NCBI RefSeq assembly: GCF_021261325.1
Contig: NZ_JAJSBI010000013.1
Coordinates: forward strand, 124,001 to 188,000
Direction: 5' to 3'
From: Streptomyces guryensis
GTDB taxonomy: Bacteria > Actinomycetota > Actinomycetes > Streptomycetales > Streptomycetaceae
Length of the DNA stretch: 64,000 bases
Positions within the stretch are counted from its first letter, which is position 1; the number at the start of each line of letters is the position of its first letter. The translations under genes and the position numbers were made by a program. The notes below the pieces were generated by a model. The model was not told the origin of the DNA, made no database searches, and saw only the letters and a list, made by a program, of their open reading frames with translations. Positions 28,727 to 36,915 of the stretch are shown here, piece by piece.

Positions 28727-29887
28727 TCAGTTCTCGACGGGCAGGCCGAGTTGCCGTGCGACACCCACGCGCAGCAGGTCGTTCGGACCGGCGTAGGTGA
28801 GGGCTGCCATGGGGCTGGCCAGGTCGGCGGCGAGGTCGAAGTCGGGAAGGAAGGCGCGGACGCCGGACAGCGCGGTGGCGTGCTCGGTCATCCGTACGTA
28901 GTCCTCGGAGACGGAGATCTTGGTGAGGGCCGCTTCGGCGGCCAGCTGCCGGGCGGGCGTACCGGCGTCGAGCCGGGCGGCCATCGCGTAGAGCTGAACG
29001 CGGGAGCGGTGCAGCGCCAGGGCCATGTCGGCGACTCGGCCTGCGACCTGGTGGCTCGCTCCCATACGACGGCCGAAGTGGTCGCGGTCCGCGGCCCAGT
29101 CGACGGTACGGGCCAGGATGCGCTGCATCGGGCCGAGGGCGTAGCCGAGGATGACGGAGCGCTCCCAGGCGGTGGTGGAGGCCATCACCGCCAGTCCGGA
29201 TCCCTCCTGACCGAGCAGCGCGCTCCCGGGCAGCCGGGCGCCCTCGAAGATGAGCTCCCCCATCGGCACGGTGGGCAGCGCGGTCTTGGTGAAGGTCTCG
29301 CCGCGCCGGATCCCCGGCAGGTCGAGTGGGAAGAGGAACGCGGACAGCGCGAACGGCGAGCGGCCCTCGGCGGTACGGGCGAAGACGATCGCCCGATCGG
29401 CCACGGGGGCGGCGGTGATGAACGTCTTGGCGCCGTCGACCACAAAGCCGTCTCCGTCGCGCCGGGCGCGGGTCTGCATGGAGAACGGGTCGCTGCCGCC
29501 GCCGCGTTCGGTCAGCGCGTGGCACAGCAGCACCCGGCCCTGCTGGACGTCGGCAACCGCGCGCCACGCGTCGGCGCCGAGGACATCCCGCAGCGGGAAC
29601 TGCATCCCGAAGATCTGTGAGGCCAGGGCATAGCACAGCCCCGGGTCGGCACCGGCCAGACCGATGCCCTCCATCATGGCGAGCGAGCGGGTGACCGGGC
29701 CGGGGGCCTCGGCGTCCGGCGAGGCGAGCCGGAGCACACCGAGGTCGGCCATGGCCTGCCACTGCGCGGTGAAGTCCTCGTCCGCGATCTGCGCCACCAC
29801 CGGTGCGGCCAGGTCCCGGTAGGTGTCGACGAGTTCCTCGGTCTCCGGTGCGCCGGTGCGCAGCGCCGCGGCGGCCGCCGCACTCAT
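28727..29887 (-). CDS. Acyl-CoA-dehydrogenase-like enzyme, likely acting on a carrier-bound amino acid
   Basis: 386 residues. The FAD-domain signatures LTERGGGSDP and YCASQ-like helices are present (ALTERGGGSD near 124-133). The C-terminal Glu of the YEGT motif is replaced (TYAGPND). Glu242 in AWERSVILGYALG sits where isovaleryl-CoA dehydrogenase and the prolyl-carrier dehydrogenases of pyrrole pathways keep their base. ATG 29887 overlaps the carrier gene's stop (ATGA). Next to a free carrier and an adenylation enzyme this points to alpha,beta-dehydrogenation of an aminoacyl-carrier thioester. Function is inferred. Confidence 0.82.
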   Translation of the reverse strand: MSAAAAAALRTGAPETEELVDTYRDLAAPVVAQIADEDFTAQWQAMADLGVLRLASPDAEAPGPVTRSLAMMEGIGLAGADPGLCYALASQIFGMQFPLRDVLGADAWRAVADVQQGRVLLCHALTERGGGSDPFSMQTRARRDGDGFVVDGAKTFITAAPVADRAIVFARTAEGRSPFALSAFLFPLDLPGIRRGETFTKTALPTVPMGELIFEGARLPGSALLGQEGSGLAVMASTTAWERSVILGYALGPMQRILARTVDWAADRDHFGRRMGASHQVAGRVADMALALHRSRVQLYAMAARLDAGTPARQLAAEAALTKISVSEDYVRMTEHATALSGVRAFLPDFDLAADLASPMAALTYAGPNDLLRVGVARQLGLPVEN

Positions 29888-30147
29888 TTGCGGCCCTCGC
29901 CGGAGAGGTTCTCGATGGCGTTCCAAAGGGCCTTGGGCGTACGGAAGTTGGCGGCGACGATCTCGGTGTCGGGCAGGGCGATACCGGCTTCCTTGCCGAG
30001 CGCCGCGACGATCTCCATGATCGCCAGCGAGTCGACCAGGCCCATCTCGAGCAGCGGGGTGTCGGCGTTCAGGGAACTGGCGTCCTCGCCGCGTCCCCAG
30101 GTGATACGGCTGCCGATGAGGGTGCAGAGTTCTTCGACGCTGTTCAT
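29884..30147 (-). CDS. Stand-alone acyl/peptidyl carrier protein
   Basis: 87 residues, a four-helix carrier domain. The phosphopantetheine attachment serine is Ser40 in the motif GLVDSLAIMEI. ATG 30147 overlaps the stop of the adenylation gene and its own stop overlaps the dehydrogenase gene (ATGA at both ends), so the three are translated as a unit. It would carry the activated acid as a thioester. Confidence 0.93.
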   Translation of the reverse strand: MNSVEELCTLIGSRITWGRGEDASSLNADTPLLEMGLVDSLAIMEIVAALGKEAGIALPDTEIVAANFRTPKALWNAIENLSGEGRK

Positions 30148-31718
30148 ACGGTGATCTCCTCCGGGAGTGCAAGGGCGGCGGTGTGGCCGGCGGTGCCGCT
30201 CAGGGCGCGGCGGTCGACCTTCCCGCTGGTGGTAGTGGGCAGGGTGGCAAGCGGAACGATCCGGTCGGGCAGCATCCGCTTGGGCAGCACATCGCGCAGC
30301 GCGGCCAGCACCTCCCGTTCGGTGGCCTCGGTCTGTGCGTAGGCCCAGATCTGGCCGAAGTGCGGGCCGTCCTTGGCGACGACCGCGGCGGTGGTGATCT
30401 GCGGCAGCTCCAGGACGGCGTTCTCCACGTCCATCAGGTCGATGCGGTGGCCGCGCCGCTTGACCTGGTTGTCGCGCCGGCCGCGCAGAAAGACCCGGCC
30501 GTCGGGGGTGATCCGGCCGATATCACCGCTGGCGTAGGCGCGACGTGCCACGCCGTCACGACAGGTGACGGTGACGGTGGGGTCGTGGGGTGCGCCGCCG
30601 CGCAGATAGCCCTGGAAGACGACGGGTCCGGCGATGTGTATCTCGCCCTCGCCGTCGGTCGGCCGGCCGTCCTTGTCGAGCACGTCGATGTGGACGCCGC
30701 CGATCCCGCGGCCGATGGGCAGTTCCTGGTCGGCGGTCCAGTCGGCCGGCACCCGGTAGTAGGTGCAGGCGTTGGTCTCGGTGGGCCCGTACAGGTTGTA
30801 GAAGGGCACCCCGTCCAGCAGCCGTAGATACCGCTCCAGCAGTTCGGGGGCGAACGCCTCCCCGCCGAAGGCCACGATGCGCAGGGCGGGCGGTGGGGCG
30901 TCGGCGATGCCGCCCTGCTGGAGCATGTTGTGGTAGAGCGACGGCACGGCCATGAAGGCGGTGATGCGCTGTTCGGTCAGCCAGCCGACGACATCTCGCG
31001 GGAAGGCTCGCAGCATGTCCGGCATCAGGACCGTGCAGGCCCCCGCGGCGGCGGCGCTGAACAGGTCGAAGGTGGTCAGGTCGAAGGTGAGGGCGGCCTG
31101 GGAGCCGATCCGGTCGTCCGGGGTGAGGCCGAACTCGCCGGCGGCCCACAGCGCGTAGTGGGCAACGTTGTCGTGGGAGAGCAGAACGCCCTTGGGCCAG
31201 CCGGTGCTGCCGGAGGTGAAGAGGATGTAGCCGCCGGAGTCGGTGGGCGCGGGCAGCGGCCCGGGCCGGTCTTCGGGGGCGAGGACCCGCAGCCAGTGGA
31301 GGCCGTGGTCGAGGGCGCCCTCGTCGGCCGGCGCGCCGTCGCGGGCGCGGGTGGCCGCGTGGTGGGCCCCGGCCAGGGCACGGTCGGCGGTCACCAGCAG
31401 GGACAGACCCGCGTTGCGGATCATGCGGGCGGTGCGCTCCGGCGGGTCGGCGATATCTAGGGGCGCGGTCACCGCGCCGGCCCGCAGCGCCGCGTACAGG
31501 GCGATGACGGTGGCCGGGGTTTTGGGGGCGTAGACGCCGACCCGGTCGCCCGGTGCGACGCCGGTGGCGGCCAACCGGACCGCCAACGCATCCACGGCGC
31601 GGTCGAGTTGGGCGTAGGTCCAGCTCTCACCGGCTCCCTCCAGGGCGGTGCGGTCGGGGTGGGCCTGCGCGGAACGGGCCAGCAGGGCGTCGAGGCGTAC
31701 GGGGGCCTGCGCGGTCAT
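30144..31718 (-). CDS. Stand-alone adenylation enzyme (amino-acid AMP ligase)
   Basis: 524 residues of the ANL family. Core motifs are in order: phosphate loop LFTSGSTGWPKG (about 170-180), LTFDLTTFDLF, YGPTETNAC, SGD followed by FLRGRRDNQVKRRGHRIDL, and SGKVDRRAL with the adenylating Lys. By alignment by eye the pocket residues read about D-L-F-S-A-G-L-A-C-K; the leading Asp is usual for alpha-amino acids. That code matches no standard one I remember. It should load an amino acid on the carrier encoded next. ATG 31718 overlaps the hydrolase stop. Confidence 0.88.
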   Translation of the reverse strand: MTAQAPVRLDALLARSAQAHPDRTALEGAGESWTYAQLDRAVDALAVRLAATGVAPGDRVGVYAPKTPATVIALYAALRAGAVTAPLDIADPPERTARMIRNAGLSLLVTADRALAGAHHAATRARDGAPADEGALDHGLHWLRVLAPEDRPGPLPAPTDSGGYILFTSGSTGWPKGVLLSHDNVAHYALWAAGEFGLTPDDRIGSQAALTFDLTTFDLFSAAAAGACTVLMPDMLRAFPRDVVGWLTEQRITAFMAVPSLYHNMLQQGGIADAPPPALRIVAFGGEAFAPELLERYLRLLDGVPFYNLYGPTETNACTYYRVPADWTADQELPIGRGIGGVHIDVLDKDGRPTDGEGEIHIAGPVVFQGYLRGGAPHDPTVTVTCRDGVARRAYASGDIGRITPDGRVFLRGRRDNQVKRRGHRIDLMDVENAVLELPQITTAAVVAKDGPHFGQIWAYAQTEATEREVLAALRDVLPKRMLPDRIVPLATLPTTTSGKVDRRALSGTAGHTAALALPEEITV

Positions 31719-32488
31719 CGGGTGGCCACCACGGACTGCGGATGCCCGGCAAGGAAGTCGCGGACGGTGTCGGTGACGAGGTCGGGGCAGACCAGATGGG
31801 GGTAGTGGTCGCAGCCCTCGGGGACCAGGCGCCGGAAGGGGCCGCTGACCGCGCGCTCGACGGCGTCGACCTGGTCCATGGAGCCGTACTCGTCCGCGTC
31901 CCCCTGGATCGCCAGCACCGGCGCGGTGACATCGAGGTCGTTCTCGATGGACCAGGTGCGGAAGGCGGGCGAGAGCCAGACCCCGCTCCAGCGGTCGAAG
32001 ACGCCCCGGGGGTCGTCGTGCAGCATGGCCATCTTCCTGGCGAGCGGGCCCGCCTCGTAGGAGGCGCGGGCGTTCTCGATGCCGATGCGGTTCTGGTCTT
32101 CGAAGTACATGTGCGGACCCATCCCGACGACGGCTTCGACGGGGTGCGCCGAGGCGTACAGCAGGGCGATGGAGGCGCCGTCGCTGTGGCCGATCAGGAC
32201 GGGGCGGTGCATGCCCAGCGCGTTGAGCAGTTCGGGCAGCACGTCCTGGGCGTGCTCGTGCATATAGCGGCTGGTACGGGGCAGCGGGTCGGGGCCGCTG
32301 CCGCCGTTGCCGTGGCGGGAGTAGACCAGGGCGCGGCGTCCGGTGGCGGCGGCCAGCCGGGCGGGGAAGCGTCCCCAGGCCGCGAGGCAGCCGAGGCCGC
32401 CGTGCAGGAAGACCAGGGGTGCCAGGTCCGGGTCACCGCCGATGACGACATGTTCAAGGGGACCGTTGCGTGTATCGATTACCGGCAC
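31715..32488 (-). CDS. Alpha/beta hydrolase, first gene of the operon
   Basis: 257 residues. HGGLG oxyanion region, nucleophile Ser102 in GHSDGAS, acid in GDADEYGS, and His in CDHYPHL make a full catalytic triad. It could release the product from the carrier as a thioesterase, or edit misloaded carrier; many other esters are possible. GTG 32488 follows AAGGA. It opens the ten-gene minus-strand operon divergent from the LysR gene. Confidence 0.88.
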   Translation of the reverse strand: MPVIDTRNGPLEHVVIGGDPDLAPLVFLHGGLGCLAAWGRFPARLAAATGRRALVYSRHGNGGSGPDPLPRTSRYMHEHAQDVLPELLNALGMHRPVLIGHSDGASIALLYASAHPVEAVVGMGPHMYFEDQNRIGIENARASYEAGPLARKMAMLHDDPRGVFDRWSGVWLSPAFRTWSIENDLDVTAPVLAIQGDADEYGSMDQVDAVERAVSGPFRRLVPEGCDHYPHLVCPDLVTDTVRDFLAGHPQSVVATR

Positions 32489-33055
32489 AGCAAAATCCTT
32501 CTCAGTAATTTACGGATTTACGGCAGAACGGACATCCCGGCAAACCCGGCCAGCACCACCAACGACGGCCCGCCGTGGCGCGGGATAAATTCGAATGATG
32601 GATGGAAAAGCGGCAGCAGTAGTTGAGCAAATAAGCCCCACGAAGGCAGCGGTCATCGACGGAACGGCGACGTGAGGTCAACACATCGCATTACATCGAA
32701 TTGCCCATGCCGCACCCACCGTCACCGCTGCGCGGCGCGGCGCGGCCGGAAACCGATCTACGAGGCGTCCCCAGACGCTACAAAGAAAGCGATTTCAGAC
32801 ACGGATACCTGTCAGACGATCCGTTCACCCATGGGCTCTTTTGCTTTCCATTTGCCCATTTTTTGCGCTATGCCGTTTGATGGCGCGCCAACGTTTCCGC
32901 ACGTTACCCCCGTTGAACACACAACTACACACCAGCGGTGTCGGCTATCGGCCCATGCTTCCCAGGCACCCTGTCCGCTCGGCTACACCAAGAACACTAG
33001 ACGCTGCGCAGGGGGTGGAGAAATAACATTGCTGAACCACCTATACGCTCGACGA
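32489..33055. promoter_or_regulatory. Divergent promoter region of operon and LysR gene
   Basis: About 565 bases with lower GC than the flanks. It holds an 8-base direct repeat (ATTTACGG twice, 32508-32523) close to the operon start, and the related words CATCGCATTACATCGAAT around 32685-32703. These could be LysR operator or promoter parts. No further gene supported; the open frame running into LysR from 32672 lacks protein-like content. Confidence 0.5.
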
Positions 33056-33910
33056 ATGAACATCGACCTGCGTCACTTGCGATACTTCCTGGCCGTTGCC
33101 GAGGAAGGAGGCTTCACGGCCGCTAGCCACTGCCTGCATCTGGCCCAACCGACCCTGACCCGCAACATCAGGACTCTTGAGGAGTCCCTGGGCGTACAGC
33201 TTTTTGAACGCAGCACCCGCAGAACGGAGCTGACCGACAAAGGCGAAACCCTGCGGAAGGCCATCACCCCCCTGCTGCGCCAACTCGATTCGACACTGAG
33301 TGATCTGCAGAAAGGGGAGAAACTGCGCATCGGGTTCAGCTGGGGACTACCCGAGGGTTTGTCGCGACTGGCCGCCCGGTTCGGGGAGGAGACCGGGGTC
33401 GGAGTCGAATTCATCCGCTGTGACACTCCCCAGGCCGGACTCGACACCGGCCAGGCGCATCTGGGCCTGCTACGCGGCGCACCCCTGCCGAAGGGACTGC
33501 GCGGCGTCCTCCTCTACGAAGAGTCCCGTATCGCGGCTGTCCCCGCGAGCTGGCAGCTGGCCGAACGCACCGAACTCGACTGGGCAGAACTCGCCGACCT
33601 GCCGCTGATCATCAACACCGTCAGCGGCACCACCTTCCCTGACATGTGGCCCGACGGCAGTCGGCCAGTGGTCGGCGCCGAATGCCGCAACTTCGACGAA
33701 TGGCTGGAACAGGTGGCCGTCGGCCTCGGCGTGGGCACCGCACCGGTCTCCACCGCCCGCCGCTACACGCACCCCTCCGTCCGCCTCGTCCCACTGACCG
33801 GCGCACCCACCGTGCGTGCCTATCTTGCCTACCCCTCGCACGGCGCCCACCCTCAGGCCACGCGCTTCGCCGACCGCGCCTGGCGGGCGGCCGACGAGCT
33901 ACAGATGTAG
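33056..33910 (+). CDS. LysR-family transcriptional regulator
   Basis: 284 residues. Winged helix-turn-helix at 1-60 (LRHLRYFLAVAEEGGFTAA, AQPTLTRNIRTLEESLG), then a short linker and a periplasmic-binding-like sensor domain (about 85-280). ATG 33056 fits the usual family start. In-frame TTG 33029 has a better ribosome site (GGTGGAG) and would add nine residues. Divergent from the biosynthetic operon, which it most likely activates in response to a pathway metabolite. Confidence 0.93.
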   Translation: MNIDLRHLRYFLAVAEEGGFTAASHCLHLAQPTLTRNIRTLEESLGVQLFERSTRRTELTDKGETLRKAITPLLRQLDSTLSDLQKGEKLRIGFSWGLPEGLSRLAARFGEETGVGVEFIRCDTPQAGLDTGQAHLGLLRGAPLPKGLRGVLLYEESRIAAVPASWQLAERTELDWAELADLPLIINTVSGTTFPDMWPDGSRPVVGAECRNFDEWLEQVAVGLGVGTAPVSTARRYTHPSVRLVPLTGAPTVRAYLAYPSHGAHPQATRFADRAWRAADELQM

Positions 33911-34323
33911 GCGACATCACCTGTATGTAATGGTCCGTCGGCAGCTGTCAGGCTCCAGGAAGCGCGACGATGTGCTTCCTGCACGGTGCATACGCATCGA
34001 AGCTCAACGGAGTGTTCTGGGCACCGGCTGAGCCTGCAACAGAAGGGCCCAGAGACCTGAGTGCACGGAAGCGGACCCGCCCCTAGAGAGCCCCCCACAC
34101 GACCTGGTGCCGACGGCCCGATTGCACACCCGTCCCTCAGGGGAACAGCGGATCAGGGGATCAACGGGGGATCCGCAGGGGATCCCCCCTCGCCCAGAAC
34201 CCAGGAAAATCAAGGGCTTCGCCCCCGTCCATCCCGCCCGATGCGCGCACACGTGCGCACCGTGTGTGCACCAAAAATGCCCCCTGAAACTGCGTTTCCG
34301 CAGGTCAGAGGGCATTTCACGGG
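33911..34323. other. Intergenic, right edge of the accessory block
   Basis: About 410 bases with no supported gene except the hairpin at 34275-34317. I looked for a second copy of the tRNA-Ala 3' end as an attachment site and found none. Confidence 0.45.
34275..34317 (-). terminator. Terminator downstream of tRNA-Ala
   Basis: Near-perfect repeat AAATGCCCCCTGA and TCAGAGGGCATTT with an inner stem CTGCG/CGCAG. It lies seven bases beyond the tRNA-Ala 3' end on the minus strand. Confidence 0.85.
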
Positions 34324-34396
34324 TGGAGCCTAGGGGAGTCGAACCCCTGACATCTGCCATGCAAAGACAGCGCTCTACCAACTGAGCTAAGGCCCC
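34324..34396 (-). tRNA. tRNA-Ala (anticodon TGC)
   Basis: 73-nt cloverleaf on the minus strand. Acceptor GGGGCCT pairs with AGGCTCC (one G-T pair). D-arm AGCTCAGTTGGTAGAGC, anticodon loop TTTGCAT with anticodon TGC, and T-arm GGGGTTCGACTCCCC. CCA is not encoded (ACCC follows). Confidence 0.96.
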
Positions 34397-34525
34397 GGAA
34401 AGGGAGCATCCCCGGATGTACCGCGTTCCGGTGGGTGCCGGAGACCAGAGTACCGGGTCACCCCGGGGATCTCGCAAAAAGATTGGGGGTCCCCGTGGAC
34501 GACCACGCTCCGTAAGATGCTCGGC

Positions 34526-34547
34526 GTGGTTCGCTACAGCGAACCAC
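34526..34547. promoter_or_regulatory. Large palindrome upstream of an XRE gene
   Basis: Arms GTGGTTCGCT and AGCGAACCAC are perfectly complementary around AC. It begins 51 bases before the XRE regulator's ATG and follows TAAGAT (34513-34518), a possible -10 element. Its size and place suit an operator for autoregulation. Confidence 0.7.
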
Positions 34548-34576
34548 AGTACTTGGGGAAGCGATGGGGAGACGCA

Positions 34577-35125
34577 ATGGACGCCGCACAGCAGGAAGCG
34601 ACCGCAAGAGCGCGGGAACTGCAGCGGAACTGGTACGGGGAGCCGTTGGGGGCGCTCTTCCGTAAGCTCATAGAAGATCTGGGCCTCAACCAGGCCCGTC
34701 TCGCGGGGGTGCTGGGCCTGTCCGCTCCGATGCTGTCGCAGTTGATGAGCGGCCAGCGGGCGAAGATCGGCAACCCGGCTGTCGTGCAGCGGGTGCAACT
34801 GCTGCAGGACCTGGCGGGGCAGGTCGCGGACGGCAGCGTGAGCGCGGCCGAGGCCACGGAGCGCATGGAAGAGATCAAGAAGTCGCAGGGGGGCTCGGTG
34901 CTCAGCAACACCACGACCACGACGAGCAGTTCGGGGGCGCCCACGGTCAAGCGGGTGGTCCGCGAGATCCAGTCGCTGCTGCGTTCGGTGGCCGCCGCGG
35001 GGGACATCATCGATGCCGCGGAGACTCTCGCACCCAGTCATCCGGAGCTGGCAGAGTTCCTCCGGGTGTATGGCGCAGGCCGCACCTCTGACGCGGTCAC
35101 GCATTACCAGTCGCACCAGAGCTGA
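34577..35125 (+). CDS. XRE-type helix-turn-helix regulator
   Basis: 182 residues. Helix-turn-helix at about 28-75 (LIEDLGLNQARLAGVLGLSAPMLSQLMSGQRAKIGNP is split over positions 33-69). A Ser/Thr-rich linker (STTT-like near 112-125) and a helical C-terminus follow. ATG 34577 has GGGGAG upstream. It precedes a Ser/Thr kinase gene in the same direction, and this pair is conserved in Streptomyces as I recall. The Ser/Thr linker could be a kinase target, an inference. Confidence 0.86.
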   Translation: MDAAQQEATARARELQRNWYGEPLGALFRKLIEDLGLNQARLAGVLGLSAPMLSQLMSGQRAKIGNPAVVQRVQLLQDLAGQVADGSVSAAEATERMEEIKKSQGGSVLSNTTTTTSSSGAPTVKRVVREIQSLLRSVAAAGDIIDAAETLAPSHPELAEFLRVYGAGRTSDAVTHYQSHQS

Positions 35126-35298
35126 GCCCGTGGCCCGGTCGCCGAAGGGGGTTCGGCAGCCGGGCCGACGGCCGAGGAGAGGTGCGGGGGCTCGTATCAC
35201 TCATCACACTCGTCGATGAACGGCACTGAGGGGAGTCGTATCACTCGTCGAGGGGCAAGCAAGGGGGGTAGCCGAAGGGGGAGGAGCAACGCACAGCC

Positions 35299-36840
35299 AT
35301 GGGTGAGGTCTTCGCCGGCCGGTACGAACTGGTCGACCCGATCGGACGCGGAGGAGTCGGCGCCGTCTGGCGTGCTTGGGACCACCGCCGGCGCCGCTAT
35401 GTGGCCGCGAAGGTGCTGCAGCAGCGCGACGCGCACTCTCTGCTGCGCTTCGTCCGCGAGCAGGCGCTGCGTATCGATCATCCCCATGTGCTTGCGCCCG
35501 CCAGTTGGGCCGCCGACGACGACAAGGTCCTGTTCACCATGGATCTCGTCGCCGGCGGCTCGCTGGTTCATCTGGTCGGGGACTACGGTCCCCTGCCCGC
35601 GGCCTTCGTGTGCACCTTGCTCGACCAGCTCCTGTCCGGGCTGTCCGCGGTGCACGCGGAGGGCGTGGTGCACCGCGACATCAAGCCTGCCAATGTCCTG
35701 CTGGAAGCGACCGGCACGGGTCGCCCGCGGCTGCGGTTGTCCGACTTCGGCATCGCGATGCGGCTGGGTGAACCGCGTCTGACGGAGACCAATCTCGTAG
35801 TGGGGACGCCGGGTTATCTCGCGCCCGAGCAGATGATGGGTGCGGAACCGGACTTCCCCGCCGACCTGTTCGCGGTGGGTCTGGTCGCGCTGTATCTGCT
35901 GGAGGGGGCCAAGCCGGACGCCAAGGCGCTCATCCAGTACTTCGCGGCGCACGGTACGCCGAGCGCGCCCAAGGGCGTTCCCGAGCCGCTGTGGCAGGTC
36001 GTCGCGACGCTGCTGCAGCCTGACCCCCAGGCCAGGTTCCGCACGGCCACAGGGGCGCGCAAGGCGCTCGCCTCCGCCAGGGAGCTTCTGCCGGAACCCG
36101 GCCCCGACGACGAGTTGATCGAGATCTTCGACCAACTGGGCTCGCTCCCGCCGGGGTTCATTTCCTCGGGACCTCTCAAAGCCGCACCGGGAGTCGAGTC
36201 GAAGAGGGAGGCTGATACGGACGGGGCCGGTGCAAGTAAGGCTCCGTCGCGGCCAGTTGAGCAGCCTGTCGGAGCCGAGGAGCATCCCTTGCCGTCCCCG
36301 TCGGACGCGGGCAGCAGGGCGTCCACGAGCCTCACGCCCCTGGCGGATCCGCGTCAGGGCGCCGGGCACCAGTCGGAGCCGTCCGTCCCGACACAGCCGC
36401 CCAGCATGTCGGACACCGGCAGCTTCCATCTGCCGCCTCCACAGGCCACCGGGTCCTCCGCCCGAACTTCCGCTCCACAGGCGCCCGAGCCCCAGGTTCA
36501 AGCCCACCCCCAGCAGGGCAGCCACCACCATTCCGCTTACGCGGCCCCACATGACCCCACGCATGTACTGCCCCCCTCTCAGCCGCACACACCGCTGCAA
36601 CCGGCTCAGGCCCTGACGCCGCCGCCGTACCAGCGCGCTGATGTCTCTACTGTTTCGTACACCGCCCAGGCCCCTCAGGTTCCGCATCCCGCGCAGGCAA
36701 TCTCGCGGGAGCCGACGCGCCGCAGCCATCGTGCCCGCCCCGCACGCCGTCCCGGCCCGCCCGCCAAGGTGGCGATCCCGCTCCTGCTTCTCGCGCTGAC
36801 CTGCTACGCCGTGGGGTTCTGGGCGCTGACCCGCATATGA
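35299..36840 (+). CDS. Tail-anchored Ser/Thr protein kinase
   Basis: 513 residues. The kinase domain (about 8-265) has GRGGVGAVW, the AAK lysine, HRDIKPANVL, DFG and a GTPGYLAPE loop. About 220 residues of Pro/Gln/Ser-rich linker follow. The last 20-25 residues form a membrane helix ending WALTRI, with no outside domain. It therefore differs from PASTA kinases, and probably senses signals on the inside or via partners. ATG 35299 follows GGGGGAGGAG. Confidence 0.92.
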   Translation: MGEVFAGRYELVDPIGRGGVGAVWRAWDHRRRRYVAAKVLQQRDAHSLLRFVREQALRIDHPHVLAPASWAADDDKVLFTMDLVAGGSLVHLVGDYGPLPAAFVCTLLDQLLSGLSAVHAEGVVHRDIKPANVLLEATGTGRPRLRLSDFGIAMRLGEPRLTETNLVVGTPGYLAPEQMMGAEPDFPADLFAVGLVALYLLEGAKPDAKALIQYFAAHGTPSAPKGVPEPLWQVVATLLQPDPQARFRTATGARKALASARELLPEPGPDDELIEIFDQLGSLPPGFISSGPLKAAPGVESKREADTDGAGASKAPSRPVEQPVGAEEHPLPSPSDAGSRASTSLTPLADPRQGAGHQSEPSVPTQPPSMSDTGSFHLPPPQATGSSARTSAPQAPEPQVQAHPQQGSHHHSAYAAPHDPTHVLPPSQPHTPLQPAQALTPPPYQRADVSTVSYTAQAPQVPHPAQAISREPTRRSHRARPARRPGPPAKVAIPLLLLALTCYAVGFWALTRI

Positions 36841-36915
36841 GCAGGCGTCAGCCGACCCGACTCGCGGGCCGCATGCCTCACCGGGCCTGCGCCCTCCATC
36901 GGGCGGCAGGACGAC

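Noticed and set aside
29884-31718. DltA/DltC D-alanylation pair
   Set aside because: No DltB or DltD neighbours, and Streptomyces context with oxidative enzymes favours small-molecule synthesis.
18310-34396. Accessory block as an element integrated in tRNA-Ala
   Set aside because: No integrase, transposase or second copy of the tRNA 3' end was found inside or at the left edge.
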